Assembly (NCBI GenBank): GCA_024644505.1
Contig: JAHEHQ010000176.1
Coordinates: 1 to 5,849, forward strand
From: Gammaproteobacteria bacterium
GTDB taxonomy: Bacteria > Pseudomonadota > Gammaproteobacteria > Chromatiales > Chromatiaceae
DNA: 5,849 nt
Direction of reading: 5' to 3'
A program made the translations under genes and the position numbers. Each line of letters opens with the position of its first letter. Positions within the stretch are counted from its first letter, which is position 1. The notes under the pieces are model-generated. The model did not search any database and was not told where the DNA came from. It saw only the letters and a list, made by a program, of their open reading frames with translations. Positions 1 through 5,849 of this stretch are shown piece by piece.

Positions 1-3000
1 GCTACACCGGATCGGTGGTTCCCCTGGACACCCGCTGCGCCGTGATCAACACGGAAAAGTTGGAATGTCTGGGACCCGTGGAGCGGATGAAACTGCCGGG
101 CATCGACAGGGAGGTACCCACCGTCCGGGCCGGCGCGGGCGTGGTTACGAAGCGGGTCTCGGACCTCGCCGACCACCATGGTCTTGCGTTTGCCGTGGAT
201 CCCACCTCCCAGAATGCGTCGACCATCGGCGGCAACATCGCTATGAATGCCGGGGGCAAGAAGGCGGTGTTGTGGGGCACCACCCTGGACAACCTCGCCT
301 CCTGGCGTATGGTCACGCCGGATGCCCGGTGGCTCGAGGTGGAGCGTCTCGACCACAACCTGGGCAAGATCCACGACCAGCCACGCGTACGGTTTTGCCT
401 GAATCGGTTCGAAGCCGACGGCACAACCCGTGTCGGGACACCGGAGATCCTGGAAATGCCGGGTAGTGCATTTCGAAAATCCGGTCTCGGAAAGGACGTG
501 ACCGACAAGTTTCTCTCCGGACTGCCCGGTGTGCAGAAAGAGGGCTGCGACGGACTGATCACCTCCGCCCGTTTCATACTGCACCGCATGCCCGATCACG
601 TGCGCACCGTCTGCCTGGAATTTTTCGGCGACGATCTGTCCCTCGCGGTGCCCGCCATTGTCGAGATCAAGGCGTATGTCGACGGCACGGAGGGGGTGCG
701 GCTCTCGGGCCTGGAGCATTTGGACGAACGCTACGTGAAGGCGGTGAAGTATTCCACCAAGGCACCCCGAAGCGAACGGCCCAAGATGGTGTTGATTGCC
801 GACCTGGTGTCAGACAGCGAAACGGCGGTGGCCGATGCCGCATCAAGGGTGGTGGGGCTGGCCAATGCCCGGGAGGCGGAGGGATTCATCGCCGTCAGCC
901 CCGAGGCGCGGCGGCGCTTCTGGCTGGACCGGGCGCGCACTGCGGCCATCTCCGCCCATACCAACGCCTTCAAGATCAACGAGGACGTGGTGATCCCCCT
1001 GGAACGGCTGGCTGACTACAGCCGGGGTATCGAGCGCATCAATATCGAGCAGTCAGTCTCCAACAAGCTGAGGATCATGGTGGCGGTGCTGGAGTACCTG
1101 CGGGGGGACATGACCGAGGCCCGCGAGGACGAGGACTTCGAGGCGTCTGCGGAAAACAGTCAGATCATGGCGGCGAAGCAGGGGTTGGCCCGTGAGGTGC
1201 TCGAGGCGTCGATCCACCGCTGGCGCCGGATCCTCGCAAACCTGGACGCCGTCGCGGCCTCGAACGAAGACCTGCTGACGGCGCAGGAACGGGAGCGCAT
1301 AAGGCCGGGTGAAAGCCTGCTGGACATGATGCTGCGCAGGACCCTGGTGCAAAGTTACCGGGGTGAGGTTGCGGCCCGGCTCAGGGAGATCTTCCCCGGG
1401 CAGGACATGCAGCCGGTACGCGACAGACTTGAACGGATTCATCGCGAGATCAGGGATTCGCGGCTGTTCGTCGCCCTGCACATGCACGCGGGCGACGGCA
1501 ACGTGCACACCAATATCCCCGTTCACTCCCACGACTACGCCATGCTGCAGGAAGCGGACCGGATGGTGGAGCAGGTCATGCACCTGGCCCGTTCCCTCGG
1601 CGGGGTTATCTCCGGAGAGCACGGCATCGGCCTGACAAAGGTCCGTTACCTGGATGATGACAAGTTGAGGGAGTTTGAGAGTTACAAGCACCGGGTCGAT
1701 CCGAATGCCCATTTCAACCCGGGCAAACTGCTTCCCGGGTCCGGGCTTGATGGGGCCTATACGCCCTCGTTGAGGCTGGTTCAGCAGGAGGCGATCATTC
1801 TCGAAGAGAGCGAACTGGGGCAGCTCAATGACGATATCCGTCACTGTCTGCGCTGCGGCAAGTGCAAGCCGGTCTGCCAGACCCATATACCCCGCGCCAA
1901 CCTCCTTTATTCCCCCCGCAACAAGATCCTGGGCACCGGGCTGATCATCGAAGCCTTTCTGTACGAGGAGCAGACACGGCGCGGTCTCTCCCTGCACCAC
2001 TTCGAGGAGATGAACGACGTTGCCGACCACTGCACCGTCTGCCACAAGTGCCTGAACCCCTGTCCGGTGGATATCGATTTCGGAGACGCCACCATCAGGA
2101 TGCGCAGAATCCTCATCGACCGGGGCAGGAAGCGCGCAAACCCCGGTACCTGGGCGGCGCTGCGGTTTCTCAATGCCACCGATCCCCGGACCATCAATGT
2201 CCTGCGCAAGGGGATGCTGGAGTGGGGTTTCAGGGGGTTGTCCGTGGGAAACCGGGTGCTCAGGCACCTCGGACTGCTGCGAACCGGCGGCCGACCGCCG
2301 GGCTCGACCACCGGACGTCCGGCCGTCAAGGCGCAGGTGGTGGAAATGGTGCGGCACCCCGTCCGGGTCGAACTGCCCAAGCGGACGGCCCGTGCCGTGC
2401 TTGGCCTGGAAGACAAGACCGTTATCCCCATACTGCGCGACCCGGTCCGGGTCAGCGACGACTCCGAAGCCTTGTTCTATTTCCCGGGCTGCGGCTCGGA
2501 GCGTCTGTTCAGCGACGTGGGGCTGGCCACCATGGCCATGATCTGCGAGATGGGGGATCAGGTTGTGCTGCCACCGGGTTATCTGTGCTGCGGCTACCCT
2601 CAGGCCGCCGCCGGCAGGGAACAGCAGGGGCGGCGCATCACCACCGAGAACCGCGTGCTTTTCCACCGGGTCGCCAACACCCTCAACTACATGGACATCC
2701 GCACCGTGCTGGTATCCTGCGGCACCTGTATGGACCAATTGCTGACCTATGAGTTCGACCGGATATTTCCCGGCTGCCGACTGTTGGACATCCATGAATA
2801 CCTGCTGGAAAAGGGCGTTTCCATGTCGGGCGGCAATGGGGCTGCCTACCTGTATCACGACCCCTGTCATTCCCCGATGAAACAGCATAGTCCCCTGGCC
2901 GTCACCTCGGCACTCATGGGGGGCGGGGTGCGGCTTTCCGACCGTTGCTGCGGGGAGGCGGGCACCCTCGGAGTGTCGCGCCCCGATATTGCCAACCAGC

Positions 3001-3257
3001 TGAGGTTTCGCAAGACCGAAGAGATCAGGGACGGCATCCGGCAGCTCACCGGCGCCGACCGGGCGGTCGACGGGAACGTCAGGATGCTGACCTCCTGCCC
3101 GGCCTGCGTACAGGGACTCAACCGCTACCGGGAGAGCAGCGGTCTCGAAGTGAGTTACATGGTCGAGGAACTGGTGCGCGACCGGCTCGGGCCGGACTGG
3201 CGCGGGGATTTTCTGAACCGGGTGTCAAAGGGCGGGATAGAGCGGGTATTGCTTTAG
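1..3257 (+). CDS. Fused FAD-binding dehydrogenase / Fe-S oxidoreductase (GlcD-GlcF or YdiJ-like), 5' partial
   Basis: The frame is open from the left edge, so the start codon lies outside. The GTG at 15 is internal, inside the FAD-binding loop (visible TGSVVPLDTR). Residues are counted from that GTG, giving 1080 to the TAG. Residues 1-200 are a PCMH-type FAD domain with DPTSQNASTIGGNIAMNAGG at 62-81. Residues 200-575 are a FAD-oxidase C-terminal domain: H491 and H498 in HAGDGNVH and E535 in GEHGIG match the metal ligands of D-2-hydroxyglutarate and D-lactate dehydrogenases. Two ferredoxin motifs follow (C611/614/617/621 and C673/676/679/683), then two complete CCG units (C826, C858-C859, C902/C905; C951, C978-C979, C1028/C1031), as in GlcF and HdrB. 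It probably oxidises a D-2-hydroxyacid and passes electrons from FAD through the clusters to a quinone or other carrier. The substrate cannot be read from sequence. It exceeds E. coli YdiJ (about 1018 residues) even without its N-terminus, partly from a helical insertion at about 352-478. Long homologues often carry an extra N-terminal domain (DUF3683, from memory). No frameshift or missing ligand is seen. Confidence 0.93.
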   Translation, partial: YTGSVVPLDTRCAVINTEKLECLGPVERMKLPGIDREVPTVRAGAGVVTKRVSDLADHHGLAFAVDPTSQNASTIGGNIAMNAGGKKAVLWGTTLDNLASWRMVTPDARWLEVERLDHNLGKIHDQPRVRFCLNRFEADGTTRVGTPEILEMPGSAFRKSGLGKDVTDKFLSGLPGVQKEGCDGLITSARFILHRMPDHVRTVCLEFFGDDLSLAVPAIVEIKAYVDGTEGVRLSGLEHLDERYVKAVKYSTKAPRSERPKMVLIADLVSDSETAVADAASRVVGLANAREAEGFIAVSPEARRRFWLDRARTAAISAHTNAFKINEDVVIPLERLADYSRGIERINIEQSVSNKLRIMVAVLEYLRGDMTEAREDEDFEASAENSQIMAAKQGLAREVLEASIHRWRRILANLDAVAASNEDLLTAQERERIRPGESLLDMMLRRTLVQSYRGEVAARLREIFPGQDMQPVRDRLERIHREIRDSRLFVALHMHAGDGNVHTNIPVHSHDYAMLQEADRMVEQVMHLARSLGGVISGEHGIGLTKVRYLDDDKLREFESYKHRVDPNAHFNPGKLLPGSGLDGAYTPSLRLVQQEAIILEESELGQLNDDIRHCLRCGKCKPVCQTHIPRANLLYSPRNKILGTGLIIEAFLYEEQTRRGLSLHHFEEMNDVADHCTVCHKCLNPCPVDIDFGDATIRMRRILIDRGRKRANPGTWAALRFLNATDPRTINVLRKGMLEWGFRGLSVGNRVLRHLGLLRTGGRPPGSTTGRPAVKAQVVEMVRHPVRVELPKRTARAVLGLEDKTVIPILRDPVRVSDDSEALFYFPGCGSERLFSDVGLATMAMICEMGDQVVLPPGYLCCGYPQAAAGREQQGRRITTENRVLFHRVANTLNYMDIRTVLVSCGTCMDQLLTYEFDRIFPGCRLLDIHEYLLEKGVSMSGGNGAAYLYHDPCHSPMKQHSPLAVTSALMGGGVRLSDRCCGEAGTLGVSRPDIANQLRFRKTEEIRDGIRQLTGADRAVDGNVRMLTSCPACVQGLNRYRESSGLEVSYMVEELVRDRLGPDWRGDFLNRVSKGGIERVLL

Positions 3258-3305
3258 AGTGCTGATTCGCAGTCTGACGACCTCGAAGGTAATTAATATC
3301 CGTTC

Positions 3306-3403
3306 ACGGTTGTCAGTTTACGATTTTTCAACGAAACAGGCAGTGCCCGAAGTACATTCGATTTCCCTCACTTCCTGTTTTTTTACTGCAAACTGCAAAC
3401 CGT
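3306..3403. repeat. Nested imperfect inverted repeat enclosing the terminator
   Basis: The left arm from 3306 reads ACGGTTGTCAGTTTACG. The complement of the right arm, read from 3403 leftward, is ACGGTTTGCAGTTTGCA. About 14 of the first 19 positions match, including two uninterrupted 6-base blocks (ACGGTT and CAGTTT) separated by two mismatches. The terminator stem (3334-3345/3369-3380) and the CGAA/TTCG mini-stem sit concentrically inside, so the whole 98 bases could form one long interrupted hairpin. The right arm also contains a CTGCAAA unit twice in tandem (3386-3399). It may simply be an extended terminator, or a palindromic intergenic repeat of the REP or MITE type. No second copy is present in this window. 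Confidence 0.5.
3334..3384 (+). terminator. Probable intrinsic terminator of the dehydrogenase gene
   Basis: Bases 3334-3345 (AAACAGGCAGTG) pair with 3369-3380 (CACTTCCTGTTT) over 12 positions with one C/T mismatch. The stem runs into seven consecutive T at 3378-3384. The 23-base loop contains a further CGAA/TTCG mini-stem (3348-3351 with 3357-3360). The stem starts 76 bases after the dehydrogenase stop codon, in a convergent spacer where a terminator is expected. The T-run lies on the plus strand side only, so the main direction is plus. Part of the T-run is in the stem, which weakens the call slightly. Confidence 0.6.
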
Positions 3404-3414
3404 TACAGAAGTAC

Positions 3415-3436
3415 GGGCAACCGGATCCGGGCGCCC
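3415..3436 (-). terminator. Possible terminator-like hairpin after the AI-2E permease gene
   Basis: On the minus strand this 22-base stretch folds into a GC-rich hairpin: a GGGC/GCCC outer stem, one G-T pair, one mismatch, then the self-complementary CCGGATCCGG. It begins 20 bases past the permease stop codon. No T-run follows on the minus strand, so it is not a canonical intrinsic terminator. It may act as a transcript 3'-end stabiliser or with Rho, or be chance. Confidence 0.25.
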
Positions 3437-3456
3437 ACGAATTCCCCTGCTCCCGA

Positions 3457-4527
3457 TCAAACTGATTCAGGTTCGGGGGCAGGCTTCTCCTCCACGTCCG
3501 GTCCCAGCAGCACAGCGATCCAGCGGGTGTTGTCCCGACTGTCCAGGGCGATCTTGAGCGTCATGGTCAGAGGCACCGACAGGAACATGCCGACGAGACC
3601 GAGCACCCAGCCCCAGAAAACCAGGGAGAGAAACACCACCAGGGTGGAGAGGCCCAGGCCGCGGCCCATGAAACGGGGTTCGATGAGGGTTCCCACCAGG
3701 TTGTTGATCACCAGGTAGCCCAACGCGGCCCAAATTGCGGCGCCGCTACCCAACTGCACAAGCGCCAGCAGGATGGCCGGTATTGCCGCAATCAGAGAGC
3801 CGATATTGGGCACATAATTGAGCAACAGTGCCAGCACGCCCCACAGCAGGGGGAAATCAACCCCCAGGAACCAGAGCCAGACTGCGACCAGAACACCGGT
3901 GAGCAGGCTTGTCAGGGATTTGATCATCATGTAGCGCTTGATGTCTTCGACCACCTGGTTCAGGTATTGATGAGAATTGGAGGTTTCGGGAAGAATCCGG
4001 TCCAGCTTGGCCGGCAGACCGGCGGTCTCGAACAGGATGAAGACCACAGTGAGCAGAATCAGGAAGGTGTTGGTGAGCAGGCCCCGGAGACTGCTCAGTC
4101 CCTGGGCGACCATCTGCATGGCCCGCCCCGGGTCCAGGAACTGGGATACCGTCTGTTCCGATATCACGATGCCCATTCCCGCCAAACGTTGGATCATGTG
4201 GAGTATCAGGGTCTTGAATTTTTCCTGATAAACGGGAAGCTGTTCGGAGAAACTGTCCACCGAGGATCCGATGAGACCGCCGATCAGCATGCTCAGGGCG
4301 ATGACGGCGAGCATGATCATGAGGATTGCGATCGCGGTGGGGATGCGGTGCGTCTTGAGATAAGACATCGCCGGTGCCACGACAATGGCGATAAACACCG
4401 AGAGCAGAAAGGGTACCAGCAGGGACTGGGCCTCGCGCATCCCGGCAATGACGATAACGAAGGCGGCCGCGCTCAGAAGAAAGCGTCCACCGGCCTGAAC
4501 TGTGGGTTTCTCCGCCAGTGGCGGCAT
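3457..4527 (-). CDS. AI-2E family transporter (TqsA/PerM-type permease)
   Basis: This 356-residue inner-membrane protein has about eight hydrophobic segments: roughly 15-30, 33-53, 62-88, 148-168, 203-222, 226-258 (probably two), 262-282 and 292-322. A polar stretch at about 90-147 lies between the third and fourth, as in the family. The C-terminal half carries the family hallmarks: NYVPNIGS at 237-244, and EPRFMGRGLGLSTLVVFLSL at 283-302 followed by FWGW and MFLSVPLT. These closely resemble E. coli TqsA (about 344 residues), which exports autoinducer-2. Other members are PerM and YdiK, and some relatives are Na+/H+ antiporters, so the substrate is not settled. The tail after 340 is acidic and proline-rich (EEKPAPEPESV). 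The ATG at 4527 is 3 bases after the stop of the upstream lipoprotein gene. A GGAG lies 12 bases before the ATG, further than ideal, which suggests translational coupling. It is the second gene of a probable two-gene operon, convergent with the dehydrogenase gene. Confidence 0.92.
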   Translation of the reverse strand: MPPLAEKPTVQAGGRFLLSAAAFVIVIAGMREAQSLLVPFLLSVFIAIVVAPAMSYLKTHRIPTAIAILMIMLAVIALSMLIGGLIGSSVDSFSEQLPVYQEKFKTLILHMIQRLAGMGIVISEQTVSQFLDPGRAMQMVAQGLSSLRGLLTNTFLILLTVVFILFETAGLPAKLDRILPETSNSHQYLNQVVEDIKRYMMIKSLTSLLTGVLVAVWLWFLGVDFPLLWGVLALLLNYVPNIGSLIAAIPAILLALVQLGSGAAIWAALGYLVINNLVGTLIEPRFMGRGLGLSTLVVFLSLVFWGWVLGLVGMFLSVPLTMTLKIALDSRDNTRWIAVLLGPDVEEKPAPEPESV

Positions 4528-4530
4528 GGG

Positions 4531-4944
4531 TCAGCGGTACTCCGGTATGGGATTGGCTCTCCACCAGTGACGTGTTTCCTGCTCGTCGCTGACCCATTGC
4601 TGTTCGTCCGTGATGGTGCGTTCGACCTGCCGGTCCTGCAGGACGAAGGAGATCCTGACAGTCTGGGTTGCCGTCGTTTCAGAGAGCAGCACCGGTCGCA
4701 TCACCACGTCGTATCCCGTGATCCGGATATTGTCCAGACCCGACTGCATGCGGGTTTTTGCGGCAAGCTCGGGTTCCAGGAAACCATAAGTCTGTTCCAG
4801 CGATCCCCAACGGACCATGGTCTCGTATTTGCTCAGCACACTGCCGAGATCCACGCCCGACTGGTAGTCCTTGACGTCTTTGCAGCCTGCCAGCGAAACC
4901 AGCAGCAGAATGGAAAGCGTGAGGTGTATTACGGGGAGCTTCAT
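4531..4944 (-). CDS. Small lipoprotein of unknown function, first gene of the permease operon
   Basis: The 137-residue product has a lipoprotein signal peptide: MK, a hydrophobic core at about 5-19, and the lipobox LAGC with C21 as the lipidated residue and only cysteine. Residue +2 is K, not D, so by the E. coli Lol rule it should go to the outer membrane, facing the periplasm. The mature part is about 117 residues with no membrane segment. It has a helical start (VDLGSVLSKYETMVRWGSLEQTYGFLEPEL), then alternating strand-like blocks ending in QQWVSD and RHWWRANPIPEYR (W117, W127, W128). This helix-then-sheet pattern with terminal tryptophans recalls small NTF2-like lipoproteins, but that is inference; I do not recognise the family. 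The ATG at 4944 is chosen because it places the signal peptide at the N-terminus. A weak GGGA lies 9 bases upstream. The same frame stays open to 5334, but that extension crosses the divergent gene. The stop is 3 bases from the permease ATG, so the two are probably co-transcribed and may act together. Confidence 0.85.
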   Translation of the reverse strand: MKLPVIHLTLSILLLVSLAGCKDVKDYQSGVDLGSVLSKYETMVRWGSLEQTYGFLEPELAAKTRMQSGLDNIRITGYDVVMRPVLLSETTATQTVRISFVLQDRQVERTITDEQQWVSDEQETRHWWRANPIPEYR

Positions 4945-4978
4945 GTTTTGGTATCCCGTTGTTGATCCATAAGGGCGA

Positions 4979-5007
4979 ATGGTAAGCGACTTGAGCCACG
5001 CTGACCA
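4979..5007 (-). promoter_or_regulatory. Weak candidate promoter for the lipoprotein-permease operon
   Basis: On the minus strand TGGTCA (5007-5002) and TACCAT (4984-4979) are separated by 17 bases. Each matches 4 of 6 positions of the sigma-70 -35 and -10 consensus. Transcription would start near 4972, giving a leader of about 28 bases before the lipoprotein ATG. Spacing and location fit, but the boxes are weak and chance matches of this quality are common. Confidence 0.25.
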
Positions 5008-5043
5008 GATGCGGCCCCCCGTGTCTCTAAACCGTCCAAAACT

Positions 5044-5052
5044 TGTTATGAT
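5044..5052 (+). promoter_or_regulatory. Extended -10 promoter for the TraB-family gene
   Basis: The sequence TGTTATGAT is an extended -10 element: TG, one base, then TATGAT, which differs from TATAAT at one position. The -35 region 17-18 bases upstream is poor (around TCTCTA at 5024-5029), as is common for extended -10 promoters. The predicted start near 5059 leaves a leader of about 19 bases that still includes the GGAGAG ribosome binding site at 5067-5072. It lies in the 133-base gap between the divergent genes. Confidence 0.5.
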
Positions 5053-5066
5053 GCGCCCTCCTTGCT

Positions 5067-5072
5067 GGAGAG
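5067..5072 (+). promoter_or_regulatory. Ribosome binding site fixing the TraB-family start
   Basis: GGAGAG is followed by five bases (TTCCC) and the ATG at 5078, which is near-optimal spacing. Two tandem in-frame ATG codons at 5048 and 5051 also exist, but they overlap the predicted -10 element and have no purine-rich site before them. The site therefore decides for 5078. Confidence 0.75.
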
Positions 5073-5077
5073 TTCCC

Positions 5078-5849
5078 ATGAAGCAGTCTGCCGAACAGGC
5101 CCCCATTACCGATATCACTATTGGTGACAGCCATGTCACACTGCTCGGCACCGCCCACGTTTCCAGGGTCAGTGCGGAGCAGGTCCGCAATCTTCTGGAA
5201 AGCGGGAAATACGATGCCGTGGCGGTGGAGCTGTGTCCAAGCCGGTATAACGCCCTGATCAATCCGGACACCCTGGCCCGCATGGATCTCTTCCGGGTTA
5301 TCAGGGACGGCAAGGCCAGCATGGTGATGGCCAACCTGGCCTTGGGCGCCTATCAGCAGCGCCTCGCGGACCAATTCGGCATCGAACCCGGTGCCGAGCA
5401 GCGCGCCGCTGTTAACTATGCCCGGGAGAATCACCGGCCGGTGCTGCTGATCGACCGGGAAATCGGCGTAACCCTGAAACGGGTGATACACAACATACCC
5501 TGGTGGCAGCGGATCGGTATTTTTGCGGGCCTCATCGCCAGCATCCTGTCCCGTGAGGAGGTGAGCGAGGAGGAGATCGAGGCGCTCAAGGAGGGGGACA
5601 TGCTGGAGACCACCTTCGCCGAGTTCGCCGAGGACCGCCAGGATCTCTATTTGCCCCTGATCGATGAGCGGGACCGCTATATGGCGGCGCGGATACGGCA
5701 GGAACTGGCGCTGGAAGGCCACAAAAATGTCCTGGTGGTCATCGGTGCCGGCCATCTGAAGGGGATCAGGCAGTATCTGGAGGCCAACCCCGGCAGTCCC
5801 GAGGAGGTGGTCAGCGAACTGGACCACCTGCCCAGGCCCAGCCGCTGGC
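5078..5849 (+). CDS. TraB/PrgY-family protein (TraB/TIKI superfamily), 3' partial
   Basis: The frame runs from the ATG at 5078 through 257 codons to the right edge without a stop. Family signatures in order: GTAHVS at 24-29, AVELCPSRYNAL at 49-60, LLIDREIGVTLKR at 123-135, and VVIGAGHLKGI at 220-230. The two GxxH motifs (G24-H27 and G223-H226) and the glutamate E51 are the invariant features used to group TraB, PrgY and animal TIKI proteins as putative metal-dependent hydrolases; all are intact. Enterococcal PrgY lowers the activity of a self-produced peptide pheromone. The role of bacterial chromosomal members such as this one is not established. Full-length bacterial members are usually near 390-400 residues and end in several membrane helices (from memory), so about 130 residues are missing. 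There is no N-terminal signal peptide, which fits the family. It is transcribed divergently from the lipoprotein-permease operon across 133 bases. This TraB is unrelated to the conjugation-pilus TraB. Confidence 0.93.
   Translation, partial: MKQSAEQAPITDITIGDSHVTLLGTAHVSRVSAEQVRNLLESGKYDAVAVELCPSRYNALINPDTLARMDLFRVIRDGKASMVMANLALGAYQQRLADQFGIEPGAEQRAAVNYARENHRPVLLIDREIGVTLKRVIHNIPWWQRIGIFAGLIASILSREEVSEEEIEALKEGDMLETTFAEFAEDRQDLYLPLIDERDRYMAARIRQELALEGHKNVLVVIGAGHLKGIRQYLEANPGSPEEVVSELDHLPRPSRW

Noticed and set aside
1053..2888. Minus-strand open frame of 611 codons inside the dehydrogenase gene
   Set aside because: It is antisense to a gene with unmistakable domain motifs over its whole length. 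The translation is low-complexity (H, G, Q, P, V rich) with no recognisable domain, as expected for a shadow frame in GC-rich DNA.
3386..3399. CTGCAAA repeated twice in tandem
   Set aside because: Two 7-base units are too short to call a repeat element alone. They are noted as part of the right arm of the inverted repeat.
3421..3430. Perfect palindrome CCGGATCCGG as a protein-binding operator
   Set aside because: It lies downstream of both convergent genes, where an operator is unlikely. It is better explained as the top of the hairpin at 3415-3436 or as chance in GC-rich DNA.
3259..3465. Plus-strand open frame of 68 codons in the convergent spacer
   Set aside because: It starts with GTG one base after the dehydrogenase stop without its own ribosome site, runs through the terminator and inverted repeat, and ends inside the permease gene. 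The product has no recognisable feature.
3967..4965. Plus-strand open frame of 332 codons opposite the permease and lipoprotein genes
   Set aside because: It is antisense to two well-supported genes. The translation is rich in H, Q, R, E and D with no motif, and no credible ribosome site or promoter was seen.
4945..5334. N-terminal extension of the lipoprotein frame up to 5334
   Set aside because: It would place 130 residues before a textbook lipoprotein signal peptide and overlap the divergent TraB-family gene and its promoter.
5027..5827. Minus-strand open frame of 266 codons opposite the TraB-family gene
   Set aside because: The plus strand carries all TraB signatures in order. This frame shows no family motif and would start inside the coding sequence.

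Overview
The window looks like chromosomal core or near-core DNA from a GC-rich proteobacterium, most likely a gammaproteobacterium. This rests on the high-GC coding sequence, an AI-2E permease whose C-terminal half closely resembles enterobacterial TqsA, and a fused FAD/Fe-S dehydrogenase of a proteobacterial type. The assignment is from recall of families, not from a search. No transposase, integrase, tRNA, rRNA, CRISPR array or phage gene is visible.

Layout: (1) bases 1-3257, plus strand: a very large FAD- and iron-sulfur-dependent dehydrogenase, a GlcD-like flavoprotein fused to a GlcF/HdrB-like Fe-S protein. Its N-terminus lies before the window. (2) 3258-3456: a 199-base convergent intergenic spacer, more AT-rich than its flanks. 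It holds a probable intrinsic terminator nested in a larger imperfect inverted repeat, plus a second GC-rich hairpin near the end of the minus-strand gene. (3) 4944 down to 3457, minus strand: a probable two-gene operon of a small outer-membrane-type lipoprotein (4531-4944) followed after 3 bases by an AI-2E family permease (3457-4527). (4) 4945-5077: a divergent promoter region. (5) 5078 to the right edge, plus strand: a TraB/PrgY-family protein, cut off by the window end at residue 257. It has a clear ribosome binding site and an extended -10 promoter.

The dehydrogenase is probably a membrane-associated or cytoplasmic 2-hydroxyacid dehydrogenase passing electrons from flavin through two ferredoxin-type clusters to CCG-type cysteine domains. 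It appears functionally separate from the genes on its right. The permease, its lipoprotein partner and the divergent TraB protein share only a loose theme: families with members linked to extracellular signals (AI-2 export, pheromone shutdown). That link is inference.

I see no convincing undescribed multi-gene system. The points most worth a second look are the nested inverted repeat at 3306-3403, the long helical insertion in the dehydrogenase, and the unnamed lipoprotein tightly coupled to the permease.
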